Below, in pieces: positions 16,351 to 25,083 of a stretch of 64,000 nucleotides of DNA. A program made the translations under genes and the position numbers. The notes beneath the pieces were generated by a model. That model saw only the letters and a program-made list of their open reading frames with translations, searched no databases and was not told where the DNA came from. Numbering within the stretch: the stretch's first letter is position 1; every line of letters begins with the position of its first letter. The DNA lies in the NCBI GenBank assembly GCA_045543655.1, contig JAZPXN010000060.1, positions 24,972 through 88,971 on the forward strand, read 5' to 3'. Source of the DNA: RGIG995 sp045543655 (lineage in GTDB: Bacteria > Bacillota > Clostridia > Oscillospirales > UBA644).

Positions 16351-18073
16351 TCGCACCTCCCATCTGCGAATGACTGATTTCACGGTAAATCTCGCAGGAT
16401 TCCATCAATTCCTCGTGGGTGCCGAGGGCTACGGTCAGTCCTTCGTCCAGCACCAGAATCCGGTCGGAGCCCATCACCGAGCTGACCCGCTGAGCCACCA
16501 CGATCTTGGTGGAGGCGGTGGGCAATTCCGCCAGCGCCTTCCGGAGATTTGCGTCGGTCTTATAGTCCAGAGCAGAAGAGGCGTCGTCGAGAATCAGAAT
16601 CTCCGGATCTCCCGCCAGCGCCCGGGCCACGTAAAGACGCTGCCTCTGTCCGCCGGAAAGATTGGAGCCCTTTGCGGTCAGCTCGTAAGAAGCGCCTCCG
16701 GAAAGGCGATCCACGAATTCCGCCGCCTGAGCCGTTTCCAGCGCCCGGCGAAAAGCACCGTCGTCGATCTCCCGGCCGAAGCGGACGGTTTGATCCACCG
16801 TACCGGAAAAGACGATATCGTTCTGCAGAGCGGCGCCGAACATGGTCCGAAGCTCCCCCGTGGGAATCGTGCGAACGTCCCGGCCGCCGATGCGGATGGC
16901 TCCGGCATCCACGTCGTAAAACCGCATCAACAGCTGAAGAACGGTGGATTTGCCGCTCCCCGTAGCGCCGATGATGCCCAACGTCCCGCCCTTGGGAATG
17001 GTGAAGGACAGGTCGGAAAGGTTGTTTTTGGTTTTATTATAGGAAAAATCAACGTGATCGAATTCGATATATTTCGTCTCGTCGTAAGGTCGGTCGGGAT
17101 ATTCCCCAACCGAAGCGAGGGGCATGTCGGTCTCGCACTGCAGAACCTCGTCGATCCGGTTTGCGGAGGCCGTGGCCTTGGTGAACATGACGAAAATGCG
17201 GGAAATGGACATCAACGCCATAGCGATCTGGGTGAAATACTGGGTAAAGGCGATAATGACTCCGGGTTGGGTATCTCCGCCCCGGCTGATGACCAGCGCC
17301 CCCACGAGGATCACGGCGGTCAACCCCAGATTCAGGAACAGATTCATGGCCGGATTGGAGGCCGCCATCGTAATCCCGGCGGTCTTCTCCGCCCGGACGA
17401 GATCGGCGTTGACGGCGTCGAAGCGTTCTTTTTCCGATTCCACCCGGGACAGGGCCTTGATGACCCGAATCCCCTTGGAATCCTCCCGGACCACCCGGGT
17501 CATATCGTCCACCCGTTCCTGCACCTTACCGTACAGCGGCGTCCCCTTCCGGGCAATAAAGAAGACGATGCAGAAAATAAACGGCAACACCGCCAGCATG
17601 ACGAGGGTCAGCTTGGGGTCGAGAAGGGTGGTCATGATCAGCCCGCCGATCAACAGAATCGGAGCGCGGACGCCCATGCGCTGCATCATTCCCAGAAACC
17701 GGCTGACGTGAAAGGTATCGGAGGTAATGCGGGATTCCAGACTGGGTACGGTAAACCGGTCGGTCTGCCGGGAAGAAAGAGAAAGGGTCTTCTCAAACAA
17801 ATCGTGGCGGATATCCCGGGTCGCGTCCCGCGCCACGGCAGAGGCCCGCTGATTGGCAAATACGTTCATTCCGAAGGCCGCCAGAGCGCACAGAATCATA
17901 ATGCCTCCCCAAAGGAAGATCAGCTCCGCGCGGTGAAGAGGGACGATATCGTCCAGAATATGACTTAAAATCGTGGGCAGAAACAGCTCCACCAGCGTCC
18001 CCAGAAACTTTACGAGCAGAACGCCGCAAAGGGCAAAAAGATAAGGACGCATATATCGGACCATCAGCTTCAC
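16340..18073 (-). CDS. ABC exporter half-transporter with degenerate ATPase site
   Basis: 577 residues, six-helix membrane domain then ATPase. Walker A GATGSGKST, signature NLSGGQRQR, but Walker B is EILILDDASSALD: the catalytic Glu is replaced by Asp, the mark of the inactive-site subunit in heterodimeric exporters. GTG start at 18073 overlaps the marR stop as GTGA and has GGAGGGGAG upstream; longer in-frame upstream sequence lies within marR and is not expected to be translated. Likely exports drugs or peptides with the downstream subunit, under MarR control. Confidence 0.92.
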   Translation of the reverse strand: MKLMVRYMRPYLFALCGVLLVKFLGTLVELFLPTILSHILDDIVPLHRAELIFLWGGIMILCALAAFGMNVFANQRASAVARDATRDIRHDLFEKTLSLSSRQTDRFTVPSLESRITSDTFHVSRFLGMMQRMGVRAPILLIGGLIMTTLLDPKLTLVMLAVLPFIFCIVFFIARKGTPLYGKVQERVDDMTRVVREDSKGIRVIKALSRVESEKERFDAVNADLVRAEKTAGITMAASNPAMNLFLNLGLTAVILVGALVISRGGDTQPGVIIAFTQYFTQIAMALMSISRIFVMFTKATASANRIDEVLQCETDMPLASVGEYPDRPYDETKYIEFDHVDFSYNKTKNNLSDLSFTIPKGGTLGIIGATGSGKSTVLQLLMRFYDVDAGAIRIGGRDVRTIPTGELRTMFGAALQNDIVFSGTVDQTVRFGREIDDGAFRRALETAQAAEFVDRLSGGASYELTAKGSNLSGGQRQRLYVARALAGDPEILILDDASSALDYKTDANLRKALAELPTASTKIVVAQRVSSVMGSDRILVLDEGLTVALGTHEELMESCEIYREISHSQMGGAILE

Positions 18074-18534
18074 GTTTCGCTCTCCCCTCCGCACCCGGGA
18101 GGCAGATCGTCTCCTCCCTCCACGTAGAGCATCGCCCGCTCCCGGGCTCGCTCTAAGAGAGATGCAAACTGGTTCTGCTCTTCCGGGGTGAATTCCGCAA
18201 TGAGCCATTCGTTCCAATCCCGGTAGATCTGCCGGATCTGCTCCACGCAGGCCTCAGCCTTTTCGGTGGGATAGACCAAAAGCACCCGCTTATCCTCTCC
18301 TGCCTTACGAACCACGTACCCCTTCTCCTCCAGATAGGCCAGATGGCGGGCCACCTGACTTTTATCGGTACAGAGCTTGCGCACCAGCTGATCCTGCCGG
18401 ATGCCGGGATTGCGGCAAACCGTAGAAACGCAGCGGGCGTGCGGCGGACGGAAATCGGTCCCCTCCAGCCGCTCGGCGTGATAAAGGGTGGAACAGCGGC
18501 TGACGGCGTTGATCAAAAACATCAAGGCCGGCAT
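18070..18534 (-). CDS. MarR-family repressor of the exporter operon
   Basis: 154 residues with a winged helix-turn-helix: recognition region DKSQVARHLAYLEEKGYVVR (about 58-77) and wing RKAGEDKRVLLVYPT. Length and N- and C-terminal dimer helices fit MarR. AAGGAGG is 6 bases upstream of the ATG. It is the first gene of an operon with two ABC exporter subunits and has a twin dyad (18556-18584) directly between the -10 and start codon, so it probably represses itself and the exporter until a ligand binds. Confidence 0.9.
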   Translation of the reverse strand: MPALMFLINAVSRCSTLYHAERLEGTDFRPPHARCVSTVCRNPGIRQDQLVRKLCTDKSQVARHLAYLEEKGYVVRKAGEDKRVLLVYPTEKAEACVEQIRQIYRDWNEWLIAEFTPEEQNQFASLLERARERAMLYVEGGDDLPPGCGGESET

Positions 18535-18555
18535 AAAACCCCTCCTTTTCGGATC

Positions 18556-18584
18556 GTTGCAAACGCAACCGTTGCATTTGCAAC
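18556..18584 (-). promoter_or_regulatory. twin operator of the MarR operon
   Basis: Two 14-base dyads in tandem, GTTGCAAACGCAAC (18556-18569) and GTTGCATTTGCAAC (18571-18584), one base apart. Together they make a near-perfect 29-base palindrome. They sit right after the -10, where a bound repressor would block transcription start. Confidence 0.85.
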
Positions 18585-18596
18585 TTTATTTCTTTT

Positions 18597-18625
18597 ATTA
18601 TACATGATTTTGGGTCAGATGTCAA
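18597..18625 (-). promoter_or_regulatory. consensus promoter of marR/ABC operon
   Basis: Minus strand TTGACA (18625-18620), 17 bases, TATAAT (18602-18597); both hexamers are perfect. Confidence 0.95.
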
Positions 18626-18636
18626 CAGAAATCTCA

Positions 18637-18659
18637 AAATATACCAATTTGGTATATTT
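18637..18659. promoter_or_regulatory. perfect dyad between divergent marR and MATE promoters
   Basis: AAATATACCAA (18637-18647), one T, TTGGTATATTT (18649-18659): 11-base arms without mismatch. It lies 12 bases upstream of the marR -35. Unlike the GTTGC dyads, so perhaps the site of another regulator. Confidence 0.6.
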
Positions 18660-18731
18660 CTCCCCCCAGAAAGAGGAAGGAACAAGTTTGTGACTTTTTT
18701 TAAACCTTTTCGTTTTTAAGGTCGGAAAGGG

Positions 18732-18760
18732 TTGACATTCGCAAAACAAAGGGGTATAAT
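18732..18760 (+). promoter_or_regulatory. consensus promoter of the MATE gene pair
   Basis: TTGACA (18732-18737), 17-base spacer, TATAAT (18755-18760), both perfect. Confidence 0.95.
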
Positions 18761-18796
18761 GGGGGCAATTCGAAACCTTCGCAGGGAGGCAAAAGC

Positions 18797-20188
18797 ATGG
18801 CGCGAAATAACGGAAGTCTGACGGAAGGACCCTTTCTGAAAAAGATCGTTTTTTATACGGTACCGATCATCCTCACCGGTCTTTTACAGCTGGCCTTCAA
18901 CGCGGCGGACCTGATTATCGTAGGCCAATTCTGCGGAAGCGCGTCGGTGGCCGCGGTGGGGGCTACGGGGGCGCTGACGAACCTGATCGTCAACCTTTTT
19001 ATGGGTCTTTCGGTGGGCTCGGGCGTCACCGTTGCCCAGGCGCTGGGGGCGGGGCAGGATCGGGACGCTCACCGCATCGTTCATACCGCCATTCCCACGG
19101 CAATCATCGGCGGAGCGGTGCTGACGGTGGTCGGCGTGACGCTTTCAAACACCTTCCTTCATTGGATGGGGACTCCGGACGACGTCATTCCCCTTTCTTC
19201 GCTTTATATGAAAATCTATTTTGCGGGCATTCTCGGCCCCATGGTCTATAACTTCGGCGCCGCCATTCTGCGGGCGGCGGGCGATACGAAATCTCCGCTG
19301 ATCTTCCTGACGGCGGCAGGGATCATCAACGTAGCACTGAACACCGTCTTCGTGACGGTCTTCCACATGAACGTGGCGGGGGTTGCGTTGGCAACGGTCA
19401 TTTCCCAATTCTTTGCGGCGGCCATGATCCTTCTCACCCTTACCCGAAGGAAGGACGCCTGCCGGCTGGAGCTTCGGAAGCTGAAGATCTATAAAGGCCC
19501 CCTGCTCAAGATCATCCGAATCGGCGTGCCTTCCGGGATCCAGGGCGCCATGTTCTCCATCTCCAACGTTATTTTGCAATCTTCGGTCAACTCTCTGGGC
19601 TCGGTGTTTATGTCCGGCAACGCCGCATCGGCAAACCTGGAGGGCTTCCTTTATACCACCATCAATTCCTTCCATCAATCCGCCCTGAATTTCGTGGGAC
19701 AGAATATCGGTGCCCGGCGCTACGGCAACGTGAAAAAGGTGGTTAATATCTGTCTTGCCTGCAGCATTACGGTGGGGACGGTCTTCGCCGTGATCCTCTG
19801 GCTCTTCGGCAGACCGCTTCTTGGAATCTACATCACGGACTCCGCTCAGGCCATCGAATACGGCATGATCCGGATCACCTACGTGCTTCTTCCCTATTTC
19901 ACCATTGCGCTTATGGACGTTCTCAGCGGCGTACTGCGGGGAATGGGCGCATCCATCTCCCCCATGCTGATCTCCGTCATCGGGGTCTGCGGACTCCGGG
20001 TCGGATGGGTTATGCTGGGCTGGAATCAACTGACCCACCTTCCCCTGGAGACTCGGGCGATCCTTCTTTACCTCGTCTATCCCGTTTCCTGGATCGTCAC
20101 CGCGGCGGCAGAATACGTAGCCTATCGGCTGATTCTGAAAAATCAGCAACGGAAGCTGAACGCGCGCATTCTGGCGCAATCGGAATAA
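18797..20188 (+). CDS. MATE-family efflux transporter (first of a tandem pair)
   Basis: 463 residues, about 12 membrane helices in two homologous halves. N-terminal half carries GLLQLAFNAADLIIVGQF, typical of MATE transporters, which expel drugs or metabolites in exchange for Na+ or H+. GGGAGG 7 bases before the ATG. The next gene, 43 bases downstream, is a close paralogue with the same N-terminal pattern MARNN...EGPFLKK. Divergent from the MarR exporter operon, suggesting one multidrug-response island. Confidence 0.94.
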   Translation: MARNNGSLTEGPFLKKIVFYTVPIILTGLLQLAFNAADLIIVGQFCGSASVAAVGATGALTNLIVNLFMGLSVGSGVTVAQALGAGQDRDAHRIVHTAIPTAIIGGAVLTVVGVTLSNTFLHWMGTPDDVIPLSSLYMKIYFAGILGPMVYNFGAAILRAAGDTKSPLIFLTAAGIINVALNTVFVTVFHMNVAGVALATVISQFFAAAMILLTLTRRKDACRLELRKLKIYKGPLLKIIRIGVPSGIQGAMFSISNVILQSSVNSLGSVFMSGNAASANLEGFLYTTINSFHQSALNFVGQNIGARRYGNVKKVVNICLACSITVGTVFAVILWLFGRPLLGIYITDSAQAIEYGMIRITYVLLPYFTIALMDVLSGVLRGMGASISPMLISVIGVCGLRVGWVMLGWNQLTHLPLETRAILLYLVYPVSWIVTAAAEYVAYRLILKNQQRKLNARILAQSE

Positions 20189-20231
20189 CGAAGCTCTTCT
20201 TATAACGAAAAAACGGAAAGGATTGCTCGTC

Positions 20232-21605
20232 ATGGCCCGGAATAACGTAAATCTCTGCGAAGGCCCCTTCCTGAAGAAGGTCGTACTGTATTCCATCCCC
20301 ATTCTTTTTACGGGACTGCTGCAGCTGGCCTTCAACGCGGCGGATCTGATCATCGTGGGACAATTCTGCGGAAGCACCTGCGTGGCGGCGGTGGGAGCAA
20401 CCTCCTCCCTGACGACGCTGTTCGTCAACCTCTTCATGGGTCTCGGCGTAGGCGGCGGCGTGGCCGTAGCGCAAGCCATCGGCGCAGGAGATTCCCGGGC
20501 GGTGAAGAAGACCGTTCATACCGCAATTCCTCTGGCCTTGATCTGCGGCGTTATCCTATCCGTTCTGGGGCTCTTGTTTTCCGACGATATGCTTCGCTGG
20601 ATGGATACGCCGGAGCAGGAGCTGCCCCTTTCCACCCTTTACATGAAGATCTATTTCTGCGGCAGCGCCGCATCTTTGGTCTATAACTTTGGCGCCGCCA
20701 TTCTGCGGGCGGCGGGCGATACCAAATCTCCCTTGATTTTTCTGACCTGCTCCGGGGTCCTGAACGTGATGCTGAATACTCTTTTCGTCACGGTCTTCGG
20801 CCGGAACGTGGACGGAGTGGCAATTGCTACGGTGGCTTCCCAGGTGCTGTCGGCAGTGCTGGTGATCCTTGCCCTGATGCGGCGGAAGGATGCCTGTCGG
20901 CTGATTCTCAAGGAACTGAAGATTCATTGGGGTCCCCTGAAAAAGATTTTGCGCATCGGTCTTCCCTCGGGGCTTCAGAGCTCCCTTTTCGCCATCTCCA
21001 ACGTCATGGTGCAATCCACGGTCAATTCCTTTGGCTCGGTGATGCTGGCAGGAAATTCAGCGGCCATCAGCCTGGGAGGATTCGTCTACACCTCCATGAA
21101 CTCCGTTTATCAGGCGGCGCTGAACTTTACGGGGCAGAACTACGGCGCCCGACGCTTTGACAATATCCGAAAAGTAGCCTGGGTCTGTCTCGGCGTCGTT
21201 GTGACCGTAGGGCTTCTCACCGGCGGCACGGTCACGCTGTTCGGAAAGCAGCTGCTCGGCATTTATATCAAGGACTCCCCCGAGTCCATCGATTACGGCG
21301 TTATCCGCCTCTGGATCATCGTTCTCCCCTATTTCCTCTGCGGGATGATGGACGTGGCCTCCGGGCTTCTCCGGGGAATGGGAGTCTCCCTTGCGCCGAT
21401 GATCACCTCGGTCCTGGGGGTCTGCGGCTTCCGTCTGGCGTGGATCTTCTGGATCATGCCTCTGCATCATACGCCGGAAATGCTCTATATCTCGTACCCC
21501 ATTTCCTGGACGATCACCTTCCTTGCCCATTACGTAACCTACCGCATCGTCCTGAAAAAACGGGAGCGGCAATTGAGAAAGCGGATCGAAGCAAAAGCGA
21601 AATAA
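20232..21605 (+). CDS. MATE-family efflux transporter (second of a tandem pair)
   Basis: 457 residues, about 12 membrane helices, closely similar to the preceding gene along the full length (for example GLLQLAFNAADLIIVGQFCG is identical in both). ATG at 20232 with AAAGGA upstream is preferred to a TTG three codons earlier. Presumably arisen by tandem duplication; divergence in the loops suggests different substrates. Same operon, closed by 21610-21640. Confidence 0.94.
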   Translation: MARNNVNLCEGPFLKKVVLYSIPILFTGLLQLAFNAADLIIVGQFCGSTCVAAVGATSSLTTLFVNLFMGLGVGGGVAVAQAIGAGDSRAVKKTVHTAIPLALICGVILSVLGLLFSDDMLRWMDTPEQELPLSTLYMKIYFCGSAASLVYNFGAAILRAAGDTKSPLIFLTCSGVLNVMLNTLFVTVFGRNVDGVAIATVASQVLSAVLVILALMRRKDACRLILKELKIHWGPLKKILRIGLPSGLQSSLFAISNVMVQSTVNSFGSVMLAGNSAAISLGGFVYTSMNSVYQAALNFTGQNYGARRFDNIRKVAWVCLGVVVTVGLLTGGTVTLFGKQLLGIYIKDSPESIDYGVIRLWIIVLPYFLCGMMDVASGLLRGMGVSLAPMITSVLGVCGFRLAWIFWIMPLHHTPEMLYISYPISWTITFLAHYVTYRIVLKKRERQLRKRIEAKAK

Positions 21606-21609
21606 CCGA

Positions 21610-21640
21610 AACCGATGGGAAGAAATTTCCATCGGTTTTT
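21610..21640 (+). terminator. terminator of the MATE operon
   Basis: AACCGATGG (21610-21618) pairs with CCATCGGTT (21629-21637), followed by T tract. Confidence 0.88.
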
Positions 21641-21670
21641 AACACATTTTTGAACATAGAAACAGAAGGA

Positions 21671-21699
21671 TTGACAAATTTCCGGAAGTATTTTATAAT
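21671..21699 (+). promoter_or_regulatory. consensus promoter of the DUF3048 gene
   Basis: TTGACA (21671-21676), 17 bases, TATAAT (21694-21699). Confidence 0.94.
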
Positions 21700-21729
21700 A
21701 GTAATATAAAATATATCGGAGGACCTCCC

Positions 21730-22857
21730 ATGAAAAAAGCAAAAATCTTCTTATCGTTCCTTTTGATCACCGTTCTGGCCCTTTCCTTTGCGGCTTGCGG
21801 CGAGGATCAGCCCAAGAATACCGACACCAATACCGGAACGGCCTCCTCCGATGCCGAAGCTTCCGTATCGTCTGCAGACTCCGACGTCATCCCCGAGCCG
21901 GAGCCCGTCGTATATTACAACCCCCTCACCGGTCTTGAGGCCCCGCGGGATACCGCCGGCAAGCGCCCCCTGGCCGTGATGGTCAACAACATCAAGCAGT
22001 CCCTGCCCCAGGAGGGCATCAGCGAAGCGGACGTCGTGTTCGAATGTCTGGTGGAAGGGGGGATTACCCGGCTGATGGCCCTCTTCTCCGATTATGAGAA
22101 TCTGGAGGTCATCGGCTCCATCCGCTCCTGCCGCCCCTATTATCTGGATTTTGCCCAGGCTTACGACGCCATCTACGCCCACTGCGGCGCCAGCACCGAG
22201 GGAGACGCGGAGATCATCAGCCGGAAGATCAACAACATCAACGACAGCCTTTCCGGAACCTATTACCGGGATGCGGAGCGCCGGAAGACCATGGCCTACG
22301 AGCATACTCTGATGGGAACCGGCGAAGGCATCAGCAAGGCCATTGCCTACTACAAATACCGCACCGATCTGCGGGAGGGATACGCCTATCCCTTTGCCTT
22401 CCCCGAGGCGGACGCCAAGGCTCCCGCCGGAACGGCCGACGCGCTGAACGTATATATCCCCATGTCCAATTATCAGACGGTGGACTACGTTTACGATTTT
22501 GCGGCGGGCGTCTATTTCCGCTATCAGTACAACGGCCAGCCCCATATGGACAGCCACAACAACGCTCAGCTGACCTTCAAGAACGTGATCCTGCTCTATT
22601 GCAAGACCTCCATCCTCCGGGACGAGCTCCTGTCCATCACCACCACCGGTACCGGAGACGGGATCTGGATCAGCGAAGGGAAGGCCACCCCCATCACCTG
22701 GAGCCGGGACAGCCGGGACGGAAACCTGACCCTGACCGACGCCGCCACGGGGGCGCCTCTGGTCATCAACCGGGGGAAGACCGCCGTTAACGTATGCCCT
22801 CTTTCCATTCAGAGCGCCGTACAGCTGAACGCCACCGACCGGACGATCCATCCCTGA
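21730..22857 (+). CDS. DUF3048 lipoprotein (YerB-like)
   Basis: 375 residues. Lipoprotein signal peptide with lipobox LSFAAC (C23), then an acidic, Ser/Thr-rich linker to about residue 60. The conserved domain begins PLTGLEAP and contains PLAVMVNNIKQSLPQEGISE and the segment IGSIRSCRPYYLDFAQAYDA, which is diagnostic of DUF3048. It should sit on the outer face of the membrane. Molecular function of the family is unknown. GGAGG 7 bases upstream. No clear terminator directly after it; the hairpin at 22954-22991 may catch its transcripts. Confidence 0.92.
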   Translation: MKKAKIFLSFLLITVLALSFAACGEDQPKNTDTNTGTASSDAEASVSSADSDVIPEPEPVVYYNPLTGLEAPRDTAGKRPLAVMVNNIKQSLPQEGISEADVVFECLVEGGITRLMALFSDYENLEVIGSIRSCRPYYLDFAQAYDAIYAHCGASTEGDAEIISRKINNINDSLSGTYYRDAERRKTMAYEHTLMGTGEGISKAIAYYKYRTDLREGYAYPFAFPEADAKAPAGTADALNVYIPMSNYQTVDYVYDFAAGVYFRYQYNGQPHMDSHNNAQLTFKNVILLYCKTSILRDELLSITTTGTGDGIWISEGKATPITWSRDSRDGNLTLTDAATGAPLVINRGKTAVNVCPLSIQSAVQLNATDRTIHP

Positions 22858-22897
22858 CGACAACCAACAAATTGAGGAAAAGAACCAACAAACGGTA

Positions 22898-22926
22898 TTG
22901 CGAAGGCTACCGAAAAGTGCTATAAT
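22898..22926 (+). promoter_or_regulatory. promoter of the MFS gene
   Basis: TTGCGA (22898-22903), 17 bases, TATAAT (22921-22926). Confidence 0.8.
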
Positions 22927-22953
22927 AATACCGTGAAAGCAATTGAAAATACT

Positions 22954-22991
22954 CCGGCCGGAGCAGAAATGCTTTTGGCCGGCTGTTTTTT
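22954..22991 (+). terminator. terminator-like hairpin in the MFS leader (possible attenuator)
   Basis: CCGGCC (22954-22959) pairs with GGCCGG (22977-22982), inner stem AGCA/TGCT with GAAA loop, then TGTTTTTT to 22991. It lies after the promoter at 22898-22926 and just before the Shine-Dalgarno GGGGAGG and GTG start at 23006. Confidence 0.7.
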
Positions 22992-23005
22992 GGGGAGGTC
23001 TGAGC

Positions 23006-24283
23006 GTGAAAAGGATTCCAAAAAAAATTGACCGTAAATGGTTCGTCGCCGGAGCGATGTTTTTGATGGTCTTTACGGTATTGGGCTTCTGTTCTTCCAG
23101 CAAAAGCATCTATATCGCCGCCATCACCGAAGCGCTGGATATTTCCAGAAGCGCCTTTTCCATCAACGACAGCTGCCGCTATATCACCACCTCCATCGTC
23201 AACGTTTTCTTTGGAGCCCTGGTGGCCCGGTTCGGAGAACGGAAGCTGATCGGAGCCGGCTTCCTCTGCCTGATTACATCCATGCTTCTCTATTCCGTAG
23301 GCAACAACGTCTTCGTCTTTTATCTGGGCGGCATCTTTCTGGGCGCCGGATTATCCTGGACCACCACGACCATGGTGGGAAGCGTCATCGGGAAATGGTT
23401 CAAGGAAAACAAGGGAACCGTCATGGGAGCCATCCTGGCGGCAAACGGCCTTGGCGCGGCGCTGGCGCTTCAGATCGTCTCTCCCATCATCTACGAGGAA
23501 GGAAATCCCTTCGGATACCGGAAGGCCTACCGGCTGGTCATTCTGATCCTTTTGGTGGTCGGCACCGCCGTGGTTCTTTTGATACGAAACAAAAAGCAGA
23601 CCCCCGCCGATAAGGCTACGCCGGCCGCAAAATCGAAAAAACGGGGCATGAACTGGCTGGGATTCGAATTTTCAGTCATCTGCAAAAAGCCCTATTTCTA
23701 CGGCGCGTTGGCTTGTATTTTCGTCACGGGGATGCTTCTTCAGGGGGTCGGCGGCGTGGCGGCGCCGATGATGCGGGACACGGGGCTGGACGAAGGATAC
23801 GTCGCTACCGTCTTAAGCCTTCACTCCATTGCCCTGACGGTGTTCAAACTCGGCGTGGGCTTCGTTTACGATAAAAAAGGCCTTCGCACCACCGCAAACA
23901 TCTGCTTTATCACCGCTATAGCCGTATTTCTGCTGCTGGCAAATATTACGACTTCTCCCCTCGGAAAAGGCTTTGCCCTGCTCTACGGAATCTTCTCCTC
24001 CCTCGCGCTTCCTCTGGAAACCATTATGCTCCCCATTTTTGCCGCAGATCTCTTCGGAGAACGCTCCTATCCCAAGGTTCTCGGCATCGTGGCCTCGGTG
24101 AATACCGCCGGATACGCCGTGGGCGCCCCCGTCGCAAATATCTGCTACGACCTTACGGGGACGTACGTGCCCGCTATCTACGCTTCCGCCCTTTTGATGC
24201 TGGGCGTATTCATCGCCATGCAGTTCGTCATCCGGGCGGCAAAAAAGGACAGAGAAGCCTTGCAGGAACCGAAAAACGCATAA
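23006..24283 (+). CDS. MFS transporter
   Basis: 425 residues, 12 predicted membrane helices with a charged central loop (about residues 195-220). The segment GALVARFGERKLIGAG after helix 2 matches the MFS cytoplasmic loop. GTG start chosen because GGGGAGG lies 7 bases upstream; upstream in-frame sequence spans the leader hairpin. Overall layout resembles carboxylate/OFA-type carriers, but the substrate is not determinable. Monocistronic, ended by 24289-24325. Confidence 0.88.
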   Translation: MKRIPKKIDRKWFVAGAMFLMVFTVLGFCSSSKSIYIAAITEALDISRSAFSINDSCRYITTSIVNVFFGALVARFGERKLIGAGFLCLITSMLLYSVGNNVFVFYLGGIFLGAGLSWTTTTMVGSVIGKWFKENKGTVMGAILAANGLGAALALQIVSPIIYEEGNPFGYRKAYRLVILILLVVGTAVVLLIRNKKQTPADKATPAAKSKKRGMNWLGFEFSVICKKPYFYGALACIFVTGMLLQGVGGVAAPMMRDTGLDEGYVATVLSLHSIALTVFKLGVGFVYDKKGLRTTANICFITAIAVFLLLANITTSPLGKGFALLYGIFSSLALPLETIMLPIFAADLFGERSYPKVLGIVASVNTAGYAVGAPVANICYDLTGTYVPAIYASALLMLGVFIAMQFVIRAAKKDREALQEPKNA

Positions 24284-24288
24284 AAACA

Positions 24289-24325
24289 CCCCGAAAGAAT
24301 TTTACCGTTCTTTCGGGGATTTTTC
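24289..24325. terminator. terminator between convergent MFS and ABC genes
   Basis: CCCCGAAAGAA (24289-24299) pairs with TTCTTTCGGGG (24308-24318), followed by ATTTTTCC; on the other strand the stem is followed by TGTTTTTA. Confidence 0.88.
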
Positions 24326-24327
24326 CG

Positions 24328-25083
24328 TTATTTTTCCGGCAGGAAGAGTACGTCCCGGCCGTTCTCCGCAGGAAGACAACGGACGTGAAAGACCGCTTCC
24401 AGACAACCGGAGGCAAGAATCTCTTCCGGCGCGCCGACGGCCTGAAGCCTACCGTCGTTCAACACCAGAACCTCGTCGCAATACCGCAGAGCCAGCGACA
24501 GATCGTGGAGCACCGCCGCAACGCAGCGTCCTTGCGATGCAAGACCTTTCAGCTGCTCCATCAAAGCGAAGCGGTGGGAAATATCCAGATAAGTGGTGGG
24601 CTCGTCCAGAAGGATACAAGGGGTATCCTGGGCCAACAGCAGAGCCATGCAGGCCCGCTGGCGCTCCCCCCCGGAGAGGGTTGTCACGTCTCTTCCGGCA
24701 AGGTCGGCAACCCCTGCGTCAACCATTGCCTTTGCGGCAATCTTCCGATCCCGGTCGGTCATGCGCCGGGCCCCGAGATGGGGATAGCGCCCCCGGAGCG
24801 TCAGTTCTTCCACCGTTACGGGAGGAAGGGAGCGGAATTGAGGCAACAGAGATACGGTACGGGCAAGCTCCCGCGCCGGATAATCGTTATAATCCCTGCC
24901 GTTGGCCGTCAGGCGTCCTGCTCCGGGACGGACGAGTCCGCAAAGCAGACGGATCAGCGTGGTTTTTCCACATCCGTTGGGACCGACGATCCCGTAAAGC
25001 TTTCCGGAGGAAAGGGAAAACGAAAGATCGGAGAATACCGGTTTTTTCTCGTAAGCGTAAGATAATCCGAAGGCTTCAATCAT
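24328..25083 (-). CDS. ABC importer ATP-binding protein, siderophore/cobalamin type
   Basis: 251 residues. Walker A VGPNGCGKTT (about 33-42), signature TLSGGERQRA, Walker B PCILLDEPTTYLD with the TYLD ending typical of FecE/FhuC/BtuD ATPases. ATG overlaps the permease stop by 8 bases. Energises the importer formed with the FecCD-like permease and the binding lipoprotein upstream. Last gene of the four-gene operon led by the siroheme protein. Confidence 0.92.
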   Translation of the reverse strand: MIEAFGLSYAYEKKPVFSDLSFSLSSGKLYGIVGPNGCGKTTLIRLLCGLVRPGAGRLTANGRDYNDYPARELARTVSLLPQFRSLPPVTVEELTLRGRYPHLGARRMTDRDRKIAAKAMVDAGVADLAGRDVTTLSGGERQRACMALLLAQDTPCILLDEPTTYLDISHRFALMEQLKGLASQGRCVAAVLHDLSLALRYCDEVLVLNDGRLQAVGAPEEILASGCLEAVFHVRCLPAENGRDVLFLPEK

